A stretch of DNA of 64,000 nt from positions 12,007-76,006 of the forward strand of contig DFLU01000013.1 of assembly GCA_002375495.1 (NCBI GenBank), written 5' to 3'. Below, in pieces: positions 40,297 to 49,093 of this stretch; position 1 is the first letter of the stretch, and each line of letters starts with the position of its first letter. The stretch comes from Flavobacteriaceae bacterium UBA3611 (GTDB lineage: Bacteria > Bacteroidota > Bacteroidia > Flavobacteriales > Flavobacteriaceae). Both the position numbers and the translations under genes were made by a program. Under the pieces are notes generated by a model, which saw nothing but the letters and a program-made list of their open reading frames with translations, did no database searches and was not told the DNA's origin.

Positions 40297-41814
40297 ATGC
40301 CAATACCCATTGTAAATTCTATAGCCTCTTGGTTCTTAAAGAAGCGATTCCACCAAATCGAACTGTTTCTGAAATACCCTATAGATGTACAAAATGAATT
40401 GTTGCAGCACTTAATTCAGCATGCAAAACATACAGAAATTGGCAAGCAATACGATTTCAGCAGCATCCACTCGTACGCAGAATATGCCTATCGGGTGCCC
40501 GTTACCAGTTATGAAGACAACCAAGAACGCATTGAACGCGCCCGAAGAGGTGAAACCAATATTTTTTGGCCAACACCCATAAAATGGTTCGCGAAGTCTA
40601 GTGGCACCACCAGTGCAAAAAGCAAATTCATTCCGGTAAGTGGTGAATCGCTAGAAAACTGTCATTACGCAGCTAGTAAAGATTTACTCTGCATGTACTT
40701 GAACAACAATCCAGATTCTCAATTATTTATGGGAAAGGGGCTGCGTTTGGGAGGAAGCAAAGAACTATACCAAGAAAATGGCACCGTGTTTGGCGACTTA
40801 TCTGCTATTCTAATAGACAACATGCCATTTTGGGCAGAATACAGCAGCACGCCTAAAAATGAAATTTCGCTCATGGCCAATTGGGAAACAAAGATGCAGG
40901 CCATTGTAAACGAAACCATTCGTGAGAAAGTCACCAGTCTTGCTGGTGTTCCATCTTGGATGCTCGTACTTTTGAATAACGTATTGGAAACCACAGGGAA
41001 AGACAATCTGTTTGAAATATGGCCCAATCTAGAAGTGTATTTTCACGGAGGCGTGAGTTTTGATCCCTACATTGAACAATACAATAAAATTTTACCTCGG
41101 GAATCGTTCCGGTACTACGAAATTTACAATGCTTCAGAAGGATTTTTTGCCATACAAGACCGAAATTCTAACAAAGAATTACTCTTGATGCTCGACTATG
41201 GTATTTTTTATGAGTTTATCCCGATGGATGAATACGGTACTGCTTCAGAAAGGGTGATCCCTCTGGCTGAAGTTGAAGTAGGGAAAAATTATGCCATTGT
41301 AATTACTACCAACGCAGGCTTATGGCGTTATAAAGTGGGCGACACCGTTCGGTTTACTTCCACCAGCCCTTACCGTATTAAAGTAACGGGGCGGACCAAA
41401 CACCATATTAATGTATTTGGTGAAGAACTTATTATCGAAAATGCAGAATGCGCACTTCGGAAAGCATCTGAATTGACTGCTACTGAAATTGTAGATTATA
41501 CCGCTGCACCTATTTTTATGGAAGGAAGGGAGAAAGGGGCCCATGAGTGGATTATTGAATTTAAAACGCCCCCTAAAGACTTTAACCACTTCACAGAAAT
41601 CTTAGATGGTGCCCTTCAAGAAGTGAATAGCGACTATGAGGCCAAGCGGAATAACAATACCACATTAAAGGCACCCACCATTCATTGCGCACGCGAACGA
41701 TTGTTTTACGATTGGCTAAAAGACAAAGACAAATTGGGAGGGCAACACAAAGTACCCAGACTGTCAAACAAGCGAGACTATATTGAGGAGTTACTTAAGT
41801 TGAATACACAGTAG
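40297..41814 (+). CDS. GH3 family acyl-adenylate ligase
   Basis: 505 residues. Seen: LQHLIQHAKHTEIGKQYDFSSI, then the adenylate-forming motif FAKSSGTTSAKSKFIPVS, YYEIYNASEGFFAIQD, and the C-terminal YRIKVTGRTKHHINVFGEELIIENAE. Plant GH3 enzymes join amino acids to jasmonate or auxin; bacterial members activate carboxylic acids with ATP and join them to unknown amines. The gene stands alone; a divergent DUF2797 gene precedes it and the next gene is 193 bases on. No TAnnTTTG box is obvious. The substrate is unknown. Confidence 0.88.
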   Translation: MPIPIVNSIASWFLKKRFHQIELFLKYPIDVQNELLQHLIQHAKHTEIGKQYDFSSIHSYAEYAYRVPVTSYEDNQERIERARRGETNIFWPTPIKWFAKSSGTTSAKSKFIPVSGESLENCHYAASKDLLCMYLNNNPDSQLFMGKGLRLGGSKELYQENGTVFGDLSAILIDNMPFWAEYSSTPKNEISLMANWETKMQAIVNETIREKVTSLAGVPSWMLVLLNNVLETTGKDNLFEIWPNLEVYFHGGVSFDPYIEQYNKILPRESFRYYEIYNASEGFFAIQDRNSNKELLLMLDYGIFYEFIPMDEYGTASERVIPLAEVEVGKNYAIVITTNAGLWRYKVGDTVRFTSTSPYRIKVTGRTKHHINVFGEELIIENAECALRKASELTATEIVDYTAAPIFMEGREKGAHEWIIEFKTPPKDFNHFTEILDGALQEVNSDYEAKRNNNTTLKAPTIHCARERLFYDWLKDKDKLGGQHKVPRLSNKRDYIEELLKLNTQ

Positions 41815-41870
41815 CATTTCTTCCACATCGACAAACAACCGCTTTTATCGCCTAAAAACACTCAGAAAAC

Positions 41871-41920
41871 CGATGAATTCTGCACTTCATCGATAGTTGA
41901 AAATAGAGGTGTATTTCAAC
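41871..41920. repeat. Two consecutive inverted repeats between GH3 and a small lipoprotein gene
   Basis: CGATGAA (41871-41877) pairs with TTCATCG (41886-41892). GTTGAAA (41896-41902) pairs with TTTCAAC (41914-41920). Neither is followed by a T-run. Together with the promoter at 41949 they could regulate the next gene, or be dispersed repeats. Confidence 0.4.
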
Positions 41921-41948
41921 GAATATCTGTTCACTTGAACTAATAGTT

Positions 41949-41979
41949 TTGGTAGTATTTTTCTTACGCCATACGTTTG
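41949..41979 (+). promoter_or_regulatory. Promoter of the small lipoprotein gene (TTG-N20-TACGTTTG)
   Basis: TTG at 41949-41951, a 20-base spacer and TACGTTTG at 41972-41979. The start of transcription would be near 41984-41988, which supports the ATG at 42008 as the real start and not the one at 41990. Confidence 0.7.
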
Positions 41980-42007
41980 TACTATAAATATGAATGCTAC
42001 CCCCGCA

Positions 42008-42193
42008 ATGAAAAATAGTTTATACATAATAGCCTTGGTGCTTTTCACTGTAAGTTTTACTTCCTGTGGAACCACTTCAGCACTTCAAAAAGAAAACAGT
42101 GAAGTAGCTGGTTATACCCTAAAAAACAAAAAAGAATTATTTCAACAAAAGGTGTTGCATAGCAAAGCAAAAACAGTAATTGCAACCCCTTAA
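42008..42193 (+). CDS. Small lipoprotein, unknown function
   Basis: 61 residues from the ATG at 42008 (67 from the ATG at 41990). The signal peptide MKNSLYIIALVLFTVSFTSC has a lipobox at FTSC, followed by GTTSALQKENSEVAGYTLKNKKEL. The mature chain is basic (KNKKELFQQKVLHSKAKTV), unlike the acidic SCRET lipoproteins. It has its own promoter and terminator, so it is monocistronic. Function unknown. Confidence 0.72.
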   Translation: MKNSLYIIALVLFTVSFTSCGTTSALQKENSEVAGYTLKNKKELFQQKVLHSKAKTVIATP

Positions 42194-42244
42194 ACATACT
42201 TGCATTGAAGAATGCATTAGAGTAGATTAGTTAAGTTAAGTAGA

Positions 42245-42277
42245 AAAAAAGCCGAACTGTAGTTGTTTGGCTTTTTT
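42245..42277 (+). terminator. Terminator after the small lipoprotein gene
   Basis: AAAAAAGCCGAAC (42245-42257) pairs with GTTTGGCTTTTTT (42265-42277), including one G-U pair, around a 7-base loop. Confidence 0.7.
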
Positions 42278-42303
42278 GGTTGCTATAAGTAAAGGTTGCT
42301 AGT

Positions 42304-43539
42304 TTAAGAAACCGCCTTTAATTTTTTAATTGTTGTTTTTTGAAGTTTTTCTTCGGCATACTGCTTGGTAACCTTTAACGACTTTATGCTTTCATCGCCT
42401 GGCAACTCATACATTGCATCGGTTAACACAGCTTCGCATAGCGAACGCAATCCACGAGCTCCAAGTTTATAGGCAATAGCTTGTTCTACGATAAAGTCGA
42501 GCGCTTCAGTTGTGATCACAAAATCGATTCCATCCATTTCAAACAATTTTTTGTATTGCTTGATGATGGCATTTTTTGGTTCCGTAAGAATAGCTCGCAA
42601 GGTTCCCTTATCTAAAGGGTTCATATAGGCTAGTACTGGCAAACGACCAATAATTTCTGGTATCAGCCCAAAGTCTTTTAAATCTTTTGGGATGATATAT
42701 TTCAGCATGTGGTCTTTCTCGAGTACATTTTCTTTTTTCGACGCGCTAAAACCTACCGCCTGCATATTCAATCGTTTTGAAATATGGCGTTCAATTCCGT
42801 CGAAGGCACCACCGGCTATAAATAGGATATTTTCGGTGTTTACTTCAATAAATTTCTGGTCTGGATGCTTTCGCCCTCCTTTTGGCGGTACATTAACCGT
42901 AGTACCCTCTAGTAATTTCAGCAGGGCCTGTTGCACACCTTCACCACTAACATCTCTAGTGATTGACGGATTATCGCTCTTACGGGCTATCTTGTCTATT
43001 TCATCAATAAACACAATTCCGTTTTGGGCTTTTTCCAAGTTATAGTCTGCCGCCTGTAACAAACGCGTCAAAATACTCTCAACGTCTTCTCCAACATATC
43101 CTGCTTCTGTAAGCACCGTTGCATCTACAATGGCCAACGGAACGTTAAGCATGCGTGCAATTGTTTTGGCTACCAATGTTTTTCCTGTACCGGTTTGGCC
43201 AACTATAATGATGTTACTCTTTTGTATTTCGATATCATCATCGGTCTTTGGCTGCAACAATCGCTTGTAATGGTTATAAACCGCCACAGACATGACCCTT
43301 TTGGTATGGTCTTGCCCAATTACATAATCGTCTAAAAATTCTTTAATCGCTTTAGGCTTTTTCAGCATTACCTCTTTGCTCAGCTCATTATTGGTAGAAT
43401 GTAGTGCTTCCTCTACCACAATACCGTGCGCCTGCTCAATACATCGATCGCAGATATGGGCATCCAGCCCTGCGATGAGCAAGTTGGTTTCGGCCTTTTT
43501 ACGACCACAAAATGAACATTCTAATTCTTCTTTCGCCAT
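42304..43539 (-). CDS. clpX: ATP-dependent Clp protease ATP-binding subunit ClpX
   Basis: 411 residues. The N-terminal zinc domain has CSFCGRKKAET and ICDRCIEQAH (four cysteines). The AAA+ core has Walker A GQTGTGKTLVAKT, Walker B GIVFIDEIDKIA, the IGF-type ClpP-binding region and a C-terminal D2 small domain. It unfolds substrates and feeds them to ClpP. It lies 24 bases downstream of clpP and is its operon partner. Length and start (ATG) are standard. Confidence 0.97.
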   Translation of the reverse strand: MAKEELECSFCGRKKAETNLLIAGLDAHICDRCIEQAHGIVVEEALHSTNNELSKEVMLKKPKAIKEFLDDYVIGQDHTKRVMSVAVYNHYKRLLQPKTDDDIEIQKSNIIIVGQTGTGKTLVAKTIARMLNVPLAIVDATVLTEAGYVGEDVESILTRLLQAADYNLEKAQNGIVFIDEIDKIARKSDNPSITRDVSGEGVQQALLKLLEGTTVNVPPKGGRKHPDQKFIEVNTENILFIAGGAFDGIERHISKRLNMQAVGFSASKKENVLEKDHMLKYIIPKDLKDFGLIPEIIGRLPVLAYMNPLDKGTLRAILTEPKNAIIKQYKKLFEMDGIDFVITTEALDFIVEQAIAYKLGARGLRSLCEAVLTDAMYELPGDESIKSLKVTKQYAEEKLQKTTIKKLKAVS

Positions 43540-43563
43540 GTACTTTTATTCAGTTCTGTTCGA

Positions 43564-44235
43564 TTAACGTGCTAAAATTTCGTCAATCATTCCGTATTCT
43601 TTCGCCTTATCAGCTTTCATCCAATAATCACGGTCGCTATCTTCATATACCTTTTCGTAGGTCTGACCGCTATGTTTAGCGATGATTCTATATAACTCTT
43701 CCTTCAAGGTCACAATTTCACGTGCAGTAATTTCAATATCACTTGCTTGACCCTGCGCACCTCCCAAAGGTTGGTGTATCATTACCCTAGAATGGGTTAG
43801 GCCACTGCGTTTTCCTTTTTCACCCGCACACAATAGCACCGCTCCCATAGAAGCCGCCATTCCTGTGCAGATAGTCGCCACATCAGGCTTTATAAATTGC
43901 ATGGTATCATAAATACCTAAGCCAGCATATACGCTACCGCCAGGGGAGTTGATGTAAATTTGAATGTCTTTAGACGCGTCTGTACTCTCTAAAAACAACA
44001 ACTGGGCTTGTACAATGTTTGCCACTTGGTCGTTGATTCCTGTGCCGAGAAAAATGATACGATCCATCATGAGACGTGAAAATACATCCATGGCAACGGC
44101 GTTCATTTGGCGTTCTTCAATAATGTTTGGGGTAAGACCCACCGGATACATGCTACTTAAAATCTGGTCGTAGTAAGTGCTACTAACACCTTGATCCTTA
44201 ATAGCAAAGTCTTTAAATTCTTTTCCGTAGTTCAT
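43564..44235 (-). CDS. clpP: ATP-dependent Clp protease proteolytic subunit ClpP
   Basis: 223 residues. Catalytic serine in TGMAASMGAVLLCAGEKG, histidine in THSRVMIHQPLGGAQG, and aspartate further on in the DRDYWMKADKAKEYGMID region. The FLGTGINDQVANIVQAQLL segment is typical. It assembles into a two-ring 14-mer with ClpX. It is preceded by tig and an intergenic hairpin-terminator (44256-44295) that may reduce read-through. Confidence 0.97.
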   Translation of the reverse strand: MNYGKEFKDFAIKDQGVSSTYYDQILSSMYPVGLTPNIIEERQMNAVAMDVFSRLMMDRIIFLGTGINDQVANIVQAQLLFLESTDASKDIQIYINSPGGSVYAGLGIYDTMQFIKPDVATICTGMAASMGAVLLCAGEKGKRSGLTHSRVMIHQPLGGAQGQASDIEITAREIVTLKEELYRIIAKHSGQTYEKVYEDSDRDYWMKADKAKEYGMIDEILAR

Positions 44236-44255
44236 ATAAACTGCAACTATTTTTT

Positions 44256-44295
44256 AAAAAATTAGGGCGTTGATTGTCTTGTTTCAACGCCCTAA
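44256..44295 (-). terminator. Terminator between tig and clpP
   Basis: On the minus strand, TTAGGGCGTTGA (44284-44295 reversed) pairs with TCAACGCCCTAA (44262-44273 reversed) around a 10-base loop. The following bases are T-rich (44261-44256). It should stop or partly stop transcription after tig. Confidence 0.85.
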
Positions 44296-44317
44296 AGATA
44301 CCTATTTTTTTACCCAA

Positions 44318-45640
44318 TTACGAATAGGCTTCTTTTATGAAGGCTTCGTAGGTAATTTCTTTTGTCTTCAGTTTTGCGTTTTCCTTAAAAAATTGAAGCA
44401 TCTTGTTGGTATTCAATTGTTCACTCAATCGCTTTACTTCTTCTTCATTCGAAAGAATTCTGGCTGAAATTCCTTCCAATTCTTCCTCTGTCGGATTGGT
44501 ATTCCCAAATTGTGCCATTTGACCCTTGATCATATTCTTGGCGTATGCTTTCAATTCGTCGAACGTTACCTGAAGATTGTGCTCTGCGCGAAGTTTTCCT
44601 TCTATAAGTTGGTAGCGAAGCCCTTTTTCACTTCGTTCGTACTCTGCAGCGGCTTCTTCTTCAGTTAATGGCTTATCGCCCGAAACTTGTATCCATCGCT
44701 GTAAGAATTCCTTCGGAAGGTCGAATTTTGTATTTTCAATAAGGTCTTCAACAACATCGTTCAGCAATTTCTGATCGCTCTGTTGTGTAAATTGCCCTTC
44801 GGCATCTTCCTTAATTTTCTCTTTCAATTGTTCTTCGGAAGTCACCACGCCTTCACCAAACAACTTATCGAACAATTCTTGGTTCAACTCTGCCATTTCA
44901 CGTTGGTTCACTTCTTCAATTTTGAAAGAAACTTCAATATCCAATCCATGGGCATCGTCATGAGACACTCCCAAATGTTTTTGGTTGTCATGGTCGTCGT
45001 TAAACAACCCTTTTGTCTTTATCGTTACGGTATCGCCAACCTTAGCTCCCAAGAGCGCCGTGGTTTGTTTTTTACCTTTAATATCTTCTGTAGATAAGGT
45101 CGTTTTATTTTCGATTTCTTTTTCTTCGGAAGTAAAGGTGCCGGTAATTTCATCACCTTTTTCAACGGTGTCTTTGGCAATCAACTTTCCGTATTGCTTA
45201 CGGATGGTTTTTACCTGATTGTCAATCATTTCGTCGTCGGCAACAATATTATAATGGGTAACGGCTTTCTTCCCCGGAAGTGCAACTTCAAATTCTGGTG
45301 AAAGGCCCAAATCGAATTCGAATGAAAAATCATCGCTGTTCCAGTCGATTTCAGTTTCGTTTCTCGGAATAGGATTTCCTAAAACATCCAATTTTTCTTC
45401 CGTAAGGAATTTGTGCAGGTTCTCTTGTAGCAACTTGTTCACTTCTTCAACCAAGACCGCCTGTCCGTATTGTTTTTTAACCATCCCTAAAGGCACGTGC
45501 CCTTTTCGGAATCCTGGAATGTTTGCATTTTTACGATAGTTGTTCAGCACAGTTTGTACTTTTCCTTCGTAGTCGTCTTTAGCAATTTCTACCGTAAGCA
45601 CGGCGTTCAACTTGTCTATTTCCTTTTTTGTAATGTTCAT
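44318..45640 (-). CDS. tig: Trigger factor (ribosome-associated chaperone)
   Basis: 440 residues from the ATG at 45640 (MNITKKEIDKLNAVLTVEIAKDDYEGKV). The frame stays open for 61 more residues to 45823, but those would cover the promoter and the end of the next gene. The ribosome-binding loop is NIPGFRKGHVPLGMVKKQYG. The middle PPIase-type domain and C-terminal chaperone arms follow (KEDAEGQFTQQSDQKLL, FDELKAYAKNMIKGQMAQFG). It binds nascent chains at the ribosome exit. tig-clpP-clpX is the classic order. Confidence 0.95.
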   Translation of the reverse strand: MNITKKEIDKLNAVLTVEIAKDDYEGKVQTVLNNYRKNANIPGFRKGHVPLGMVKKQYGQAVLVEEVNKLLQENLHKFLTEEKLDVLGNPIPRNETEIDWNSDDFSFEFDLGLSPEFEVALPGKKAVTHYNIVADDEMIDNQVKTIRKQYGKLIAKDTVEKGDEITGTFTSEEKEIENKTTLSTEDIKGKKQTTALLGAKVGDTVTIKTKGLFNDDHDNQKHLGVSHDDAHGLDIEVSFKIEEVNQREMAELNQELFDKLFGEGVVTSEEQLKEKIKEDAEGQFTQQSDQKLLNDVVEDLIENTKFDLPKEFLQRWIQVSGDKPLTEEEAAAEYERSEKGLRYQLIEGKLRAEHNLQVTFDELKAYAKNMIKGQMAQFGNTNPTEEELEGISARILSNEEEVKRLSEQLNTNKMLQFFKENAKLKTKEITYEAFIKEAYS

Positions 45641-45665
45641 GTTGTCTCCTATAATTTTCGGGATG

Positions 45666-45696
45666 CAAAAGTACGGTTTTTTATAGGATGTTACAA
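45666..45696 (-). promoter_or_regulatory. Promoter of tig (TTG-N20-TACTTTTG)
   Basis: Read on the minus strand: TTG at 45696-45694, a 20-base spacer and TACTTTTG at 45673-45666, which ends 25 bases before the tig ATG. Confidence 0.7.
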
Positions 45697-45722
45697 GCTT
45701 CGCCCCACTGAAATTCAATACG

Positions 45723-46067
45723 TTAATTTTCTTTTGAGAGCATCGAATGTAAGATGGACTGTAGAAAAGAGAGCAGCACACTAAATAGCAACGCCCACCA
45801 GATATTACGCACCGCAAAACCATCGATTAAGAAATCGGCCAACAGTATGATAATTGCATTAATGATTAACAAAAACAATCCGAGTGTGATTAGGGTTATC
45901 GGAAAAGTTAACACCACCAAAATTGGTTTTACCAACAGCCTAAGAATTGCCAATACAATAGCTACAATAATAGCCGAGAAATAGCTTGCTACCTCAACTC
46001 CGGGCAAAACATACGCCAAAATCAATACAGCTACGGCTGTGAGCAATACTTTCAAGAACCAATTCAT
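45723..46067 (-). CDS. Phage holin family (4-TM) membrane protein
   Basis: 114 residues from the ATG at 46067 (MNWFLKVLLTAVAVLI); the frame is open to 46121 but the extra 18 residues are not typical. Four membrane segments with short loops (VASYFSAIIVAIVLAILRLLV, PILVVLTFPITLITLGLFLLIINAIIILLADFLI, WWALLFSVLLSFLQSI) match the family annotated as phage holin family superfamily IV. These are chromosomal membrane proteins of unknown role in most bacteria; no phage genes are near, so this is not prophage evidence. Confidence 0.85.
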   Translation of the reverse strand: MNWFLKVLLTAVAVLILAYVLPGVEVASYFSAIIVAIVLAILRLLVKPILVVLTFPITLITLGLFLLIINAIIILLADFLIDGFAVRNIWWALLFSVLLSFLQSILHSMLSKEN

Positions 46068-46093
46068 GTTTTTAAATTTTGACTTAAAGATAT

Positions 46094-46129
46094 AAAAAAA
46101 CCGTCTTAAGATTGCTCCCAAGACGGTTT
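46094..46129 (-). terminator. Terminator after the SGNH lipoprotein gene
   Basis: AAACCGTCTT (46098-46107) and AAGACGGTTT (46120-46129) form a 10-bp stem; read on the minus strand it is followed by TTTTTTT (46100-46094). It lies 22 bases past the stop at 46151. Confidence 0.85.
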
Positions 46130-46150
46130 CAGTACTATAGATTATATTAT

Positions 46151-47704
46151 TTAGTTGCTCACATTATTTGCGAGGGTAATGGTACCATAGTTCCCAATGT
46201 TCACATTTGGAATGGTTGCATTGTACGTTTGGTTAATCTTATCGATAATAAGATTGGCCGTATACGCATATCCTCTAGGCGTAGGGTGTACACCATCTAG
46301 AGAGAATGCTCCACCAGTCACAAATTCTGAAGTTAGCAATCCGCCGTCATATGAAACGCCTCCGTCGGCAACTTGGGCCAAAGCAGCACGTGCATCCACA
46401 AAACCAAGACCGTTGGCTGCTGCCAAAGCACGTATGGTTCCGTTGTAAGCAGCAGTAGCCGTAGCTACTCTTTCTTGCTCGACTGTAGTTAATACAAATT
46501 CATCGCCAAGTGGAACTGCCACTCCAACAACCGAATTAGGATCATTTGGATCTGCCAAAGAACCAAGTTCAGAAGAAGCAGTAAGCACTACTAAATCGTC
46601 GTTAGTTGCCTGACGCAATTGCCCCAACAACCCAGCAATTGATGCTGGAAGGTTAAACGGAGGCCCTTGCAAGATCATCGAGATATCAGTAAGGTCATCG
46701 TCTACCATAATTGGGAAATTTACACCCGCAGAAAAGTTGATTTGCCTAGCGGCAGCTTCTTCTGCAGAAATAACGCCTACACCAACCAATCCTGGCAACA
46801 CTTGCGTATTGTATAAAGCAAATTGTGCATTTACAGCTGCAGCAGTAGCCGCATCTAAAGGAATAGATTGTGATGGTACTGTAGTAAAGAAAGGAATTGA
46901 TGTAACATCTGGAATGTTTACCAACACCCCACCAGAAGCACTAGCATTAAGTGCTGCCACTTGCTCGCTGTACACAGCTGCAAACACATTCGGGTCTGTG
47001 ATGTCGTTAAAACCGTATGTAGAAGGATCTAAATTCCCTGTTTGGTCTACTCCAGCACCACCTGCGGTAGCATAGCTCAAGATGTCGTTATTTCCAATCC
47101 AAAGACTGAAAAATGACGGACTCAAAGAAGCGGCATCACCCAAAACCGTAGAGGTTCCACTTGTTGCAAAACGTGCGTAAAACGGATTCGCTGCTCCACT
47201 CAAAATTCCACCAGGATTTCCATATCCAGGTGCAACCAAATGAAAGCTTTTTGCTCCCGGAACTCCCATATTGTTGAAGGGTCCTGTTGCACTAGTTGTA
47301 ACTTCGGTGGTTGGTGTTCCTTCCAAGATCACTGGCCCTAAAGGCTCACCAGTCATTGGGTCTGCTGCCAAAACAAATCTGTTTTGTCCAACCTGTGTGC
47401 CGTTTAGCAATAAACCTCCTAAGTTATCTGCCATAAGTGGCTGGGTAAACGTTTCACTTCCTCCTGCCAAGGCAAATTGTTGTGCCATGATATTCGGGTA
47501 TGAGTTCTCTTGTCCCGTAATGTACAATGCACCATCGGCAAAACCAGCGGTAAGCGAGTTTCCAACAGCCACATAATTACTTAAATCTGCATCCCCGCTG
47601 CTGTAAAAACCTTCGTCGGTTACAGGGGTATCAAATTCTGGTTCACAGCCTACAAAACCTAAGGTTAGTAAGCCTCCTAATACGATATATATTGATTTTT
47701 TCAT
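46151..47704 (-). CDS. SGNH/GDSL-family esterase lipoprotein
   Basis: 517 residues. Lipoprotein signal peptide with C20 (GFVGC, then EPEFDTPV). SGNH hydrolase blocks: nucleophile S50 in VAVGNSLTAGFADG (block I, GNSL in place of GDSL), oxyanion Asn in SLWIGNNDILSYA (block III), and D470-x2-H473 in DGVHPTPRGYA (block V). A large insertion sits between blocks. It should hydrolyse ester bonds of lipids or esters at the outer membrane. It follows the FadL-like porin gene after 18 bases and both are transcribed together, so the two likely release and import fatty acids. Confidence 0.9.
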   Translation of the reverse strand: MKKSIYIVLGGLLTLGFVGCEPEFDTPVTDEGFYSSGDADLSNYVAVGNSLTAGFADGALYITGQENSYPNIMAQQFALAGGSETFTQPLMADNLGGLLLNGTQVGQNRFVLAADPMTGEPLGPVILEGTPTTEVTTSATGPFNNMGVPGAKSFHLVAPGYGNPGGILSGAANPFYARFATSGTSTVLGDAASLSPSFFSLWIGNNDILSYATAGGAGVDQTGNLDPSTYGFNDITDPNVFAAVYSEQVAALNASASGGVLVNIPDVTSIPFFTTVPSQSIPLDAATAAAVNAQFALYNTQVLPGLVGVGVISAEEAAARQINFSAGVNFPIMVDDDLTDISMILQGPPFNLPASIAGLLGQLRQATNDDLVVLTASSELGSLADPNDPNSVVGVAVPLGDEFVLTTVEQERVATATAAYNGTIRALAAANGLGFVDARAALAQVADGGVSYDGGLLTSEFVTGGAFSLDGVHPTPRGYAYTANLIIDKINQTYNATIPNVNIGNYGTITLANNVSN

Positions 47705-47722
47705 TTTCTAAATTTTTTGATA

Positions 47723-48973
47723 TTACATTTTATAAGTAACTCCAAGACCTGGAGCAAACGCACTTGATTTATACGTTCCGCGGAATGGTACAGATTGTCC
47801 ATTTTCAGTATAACCATCGTAAGATGCGTCTACTTCATTAAAATGAAGGTATAAGAATGAAGCATCTATTTGCAAGTGGTCTGAAATATTCACAGTAAGA
47901 CCTGCTGTATATCCGTTGCTGTCATTTCTAGGAGTTTCAGGAGAAAAGAATCCTTCTGTTACAGGAGACTCATCAAAATAATATCCAGCTCTCAATGTGA
48001 ACATTTTGGTAGCATCGTACTGTAACCCAAAACGGTAGGTTGATGCGTTCTTATAGTTTCTCGGATTAAACGAGTCTGGTATATTTTCATCTGCAAAATC
48101 GATATCTAAGCTTTCGTAAACATCCCAAAATGCTCTGTTGAAATCGAATGCAAACAACCACTTGTCGCAGAACTCGTATGACAATCCTACGGTCATTTCA
48201 GCAGGCAATGGCAACGAAGCGTTAAATGTAGTGTCGGCAAACGGAGTTAAAGGAGAGTTCGGAATATTTTCAAAATCTGCATCGCCATCTTCGGCGTCAA
48301 GAATAATTTCAGAGCGGTAATGTGCCCCAATCGTTAAGCTTTCTGTTGGTCTAAACATAGCGCCAGCAGTCCAACCCCATTTAGTAACTCCCGTTGCGTC
48401 TACGGTAACCTCAGAACGGTTCCCATCAAGATCTGTTAGGGTACGGTTCAAATTTCTATTGAAATTCACAGAACCATTTACGTAAATAGGACCACCACCA
48501 ATACTAAAATATTCGCTTAGCTTAATAGATACGGTAGGCTGTACAAAAATTGCAGCCAAGTCGATGTTATTTACCAAATGCGAACCGGCCCAATCGTCTT
48601 CGTATTCTACGGTGCTTCCAAATGGAGAATATACACCAATACCAAACGCTAACCAATCGGTAGCTTGGTAAGATCCATAAAGATAAAAAGGAGTTCCTAC
48701 GGGGCTATCGGTCATTGCCGAGGCTCCTGTTGCAGCATTTTGGTAGGCCACATCGGAAAATACTCCGAAAGCACCGCCCGTAATGCTCAATTTGTTTTCT
48801 AGGTACACAAGACCTGCCGGATTAAAAAATACAGATTCGCTGCTATTCACAATGGCAACACCCGTATGCCCCATAGCCAAGGATTTGTTTCCTTGAAGGC
48901 TCACACGATACCCTCCAGCATACGTTACTGCTGTTGCTAGTGCAACCACAGAAAAGAGTAAAAGTTTCTTCAT
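47723..48973 (-). CDS. Outer membrane transport protein, OmpP1/FadL/TodX family
   Basis: 416 residues. Signal peptide (LLFSVVALATAVTYA), then GGYRVSLQGNKSLAMGHTGVAIVNSSESVFFNPAGLVYLENKL, where SVFFNPAGL is the hallmark of FadL-type porins. The remaining chain is a beta-barrel with alternating aromatic residues ending in GVTYKM. FadL transports long-chain fatty acids and hydrophobic compounds across the outer membrane. It is first in a unit with the SGNH lipoprotein. A palindrome at 49056-49079 and a -7 box at 49035-49042 lie in front of it. Confidence 0.92.
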   Translation of the reverse strand: MKKLLLFSVVALATAVTYAGGYRVSLQGNKSLAMGHTGVAIVNSSESVFFNPAGLVYLENKLSITGGAFGVFSDVAYQNAATGASAMTDSPVGTPFYLYGSYQATDWLAFGIGVYSPFGSTVEYEDDWAGSHLVNNIDLAAIFVQPTVSIKLSEYFSIGGGPIYVNGSVNFNRNLNRTLTDLDGNRSEVTVDATGVTKWGWTAGAMFRPTESLTIGAHYRSEIILDAEDGDADFENIPNSPLTPFADTTFNASLPLPAEMTVGLSYEFCDKWLFAFDFNRAFWDVYESLDIDFADENIPDSFNPRNYKNASTYRFGLQYDATKMFTLRAGYYFDESPVTEGFFSPETPRNDSNGYTAGLTVNISDHLQIDASFLYLHFNEVDASYDGYTENGQSVPFRGTYKSSAFAPGLGVTYKM

Positions 48974-49034
48974 AATGTAAAAGTTGATTAAAATTAAGTT
49001 CGTTCGTTATTATATATTATGGTCAAAAGGTATA

Positions 49035-49042
49035 CAAATGTA
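49035..49042 (-). promoter_or_regulatory. Candidate -7 box of the fadL-SGNH unit (TACATTTG)
   Basis: Read on the minus strand TACATTTG matches TAnnTTTG and lies 61 bases before the ATG at 48973. The palindrome lies about 14 bases upstream, over the -33 region. Confidence 0.6.
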
Positions 49043-49055
49043 GATAAAACTCTAT

Positions 49056-49079
49056 ATTTATTATGCATACATAATAAAT
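49056..49079. promoter_or_regulatory. 24-bp near-palindrome, candidate operator of the fadL-SGNH unit
   Basis: Ten-base arms ATTTATTATG and CATAATAAAT flank CATA. The central 18 columns, TATTATGCATACATAATA, differ from the palindrome in front of etfBA (1147-1164) at only three symmetric or central positions. The distance from the centre to the -7 box is about 26 bases here and about 28 there. Confidence 0.7.
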
Positions 49080-49093
49080 TTGACGTTACAATG

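Noticed and set aside
40297..41814. GH3 gene as a plant-derived transfer
   Set aside because: GH3 proteins occur widely in bacteria, including Bacteroidota, and the codon use looks like that of its neighbours, so no transfer from plants is needed.
45641..45823. 61-residue extension of trigger factor
   Set aside because: It covers the tig promoter and overlaps the start of the upstream gene region; the family starts with MNITKKEIDKLN.
45723..46067. Holin-like gene as sign of a prophage
   Set aside because: The family is found in many chromosomes and no integrase, capsid, tail or lysin gene is near.
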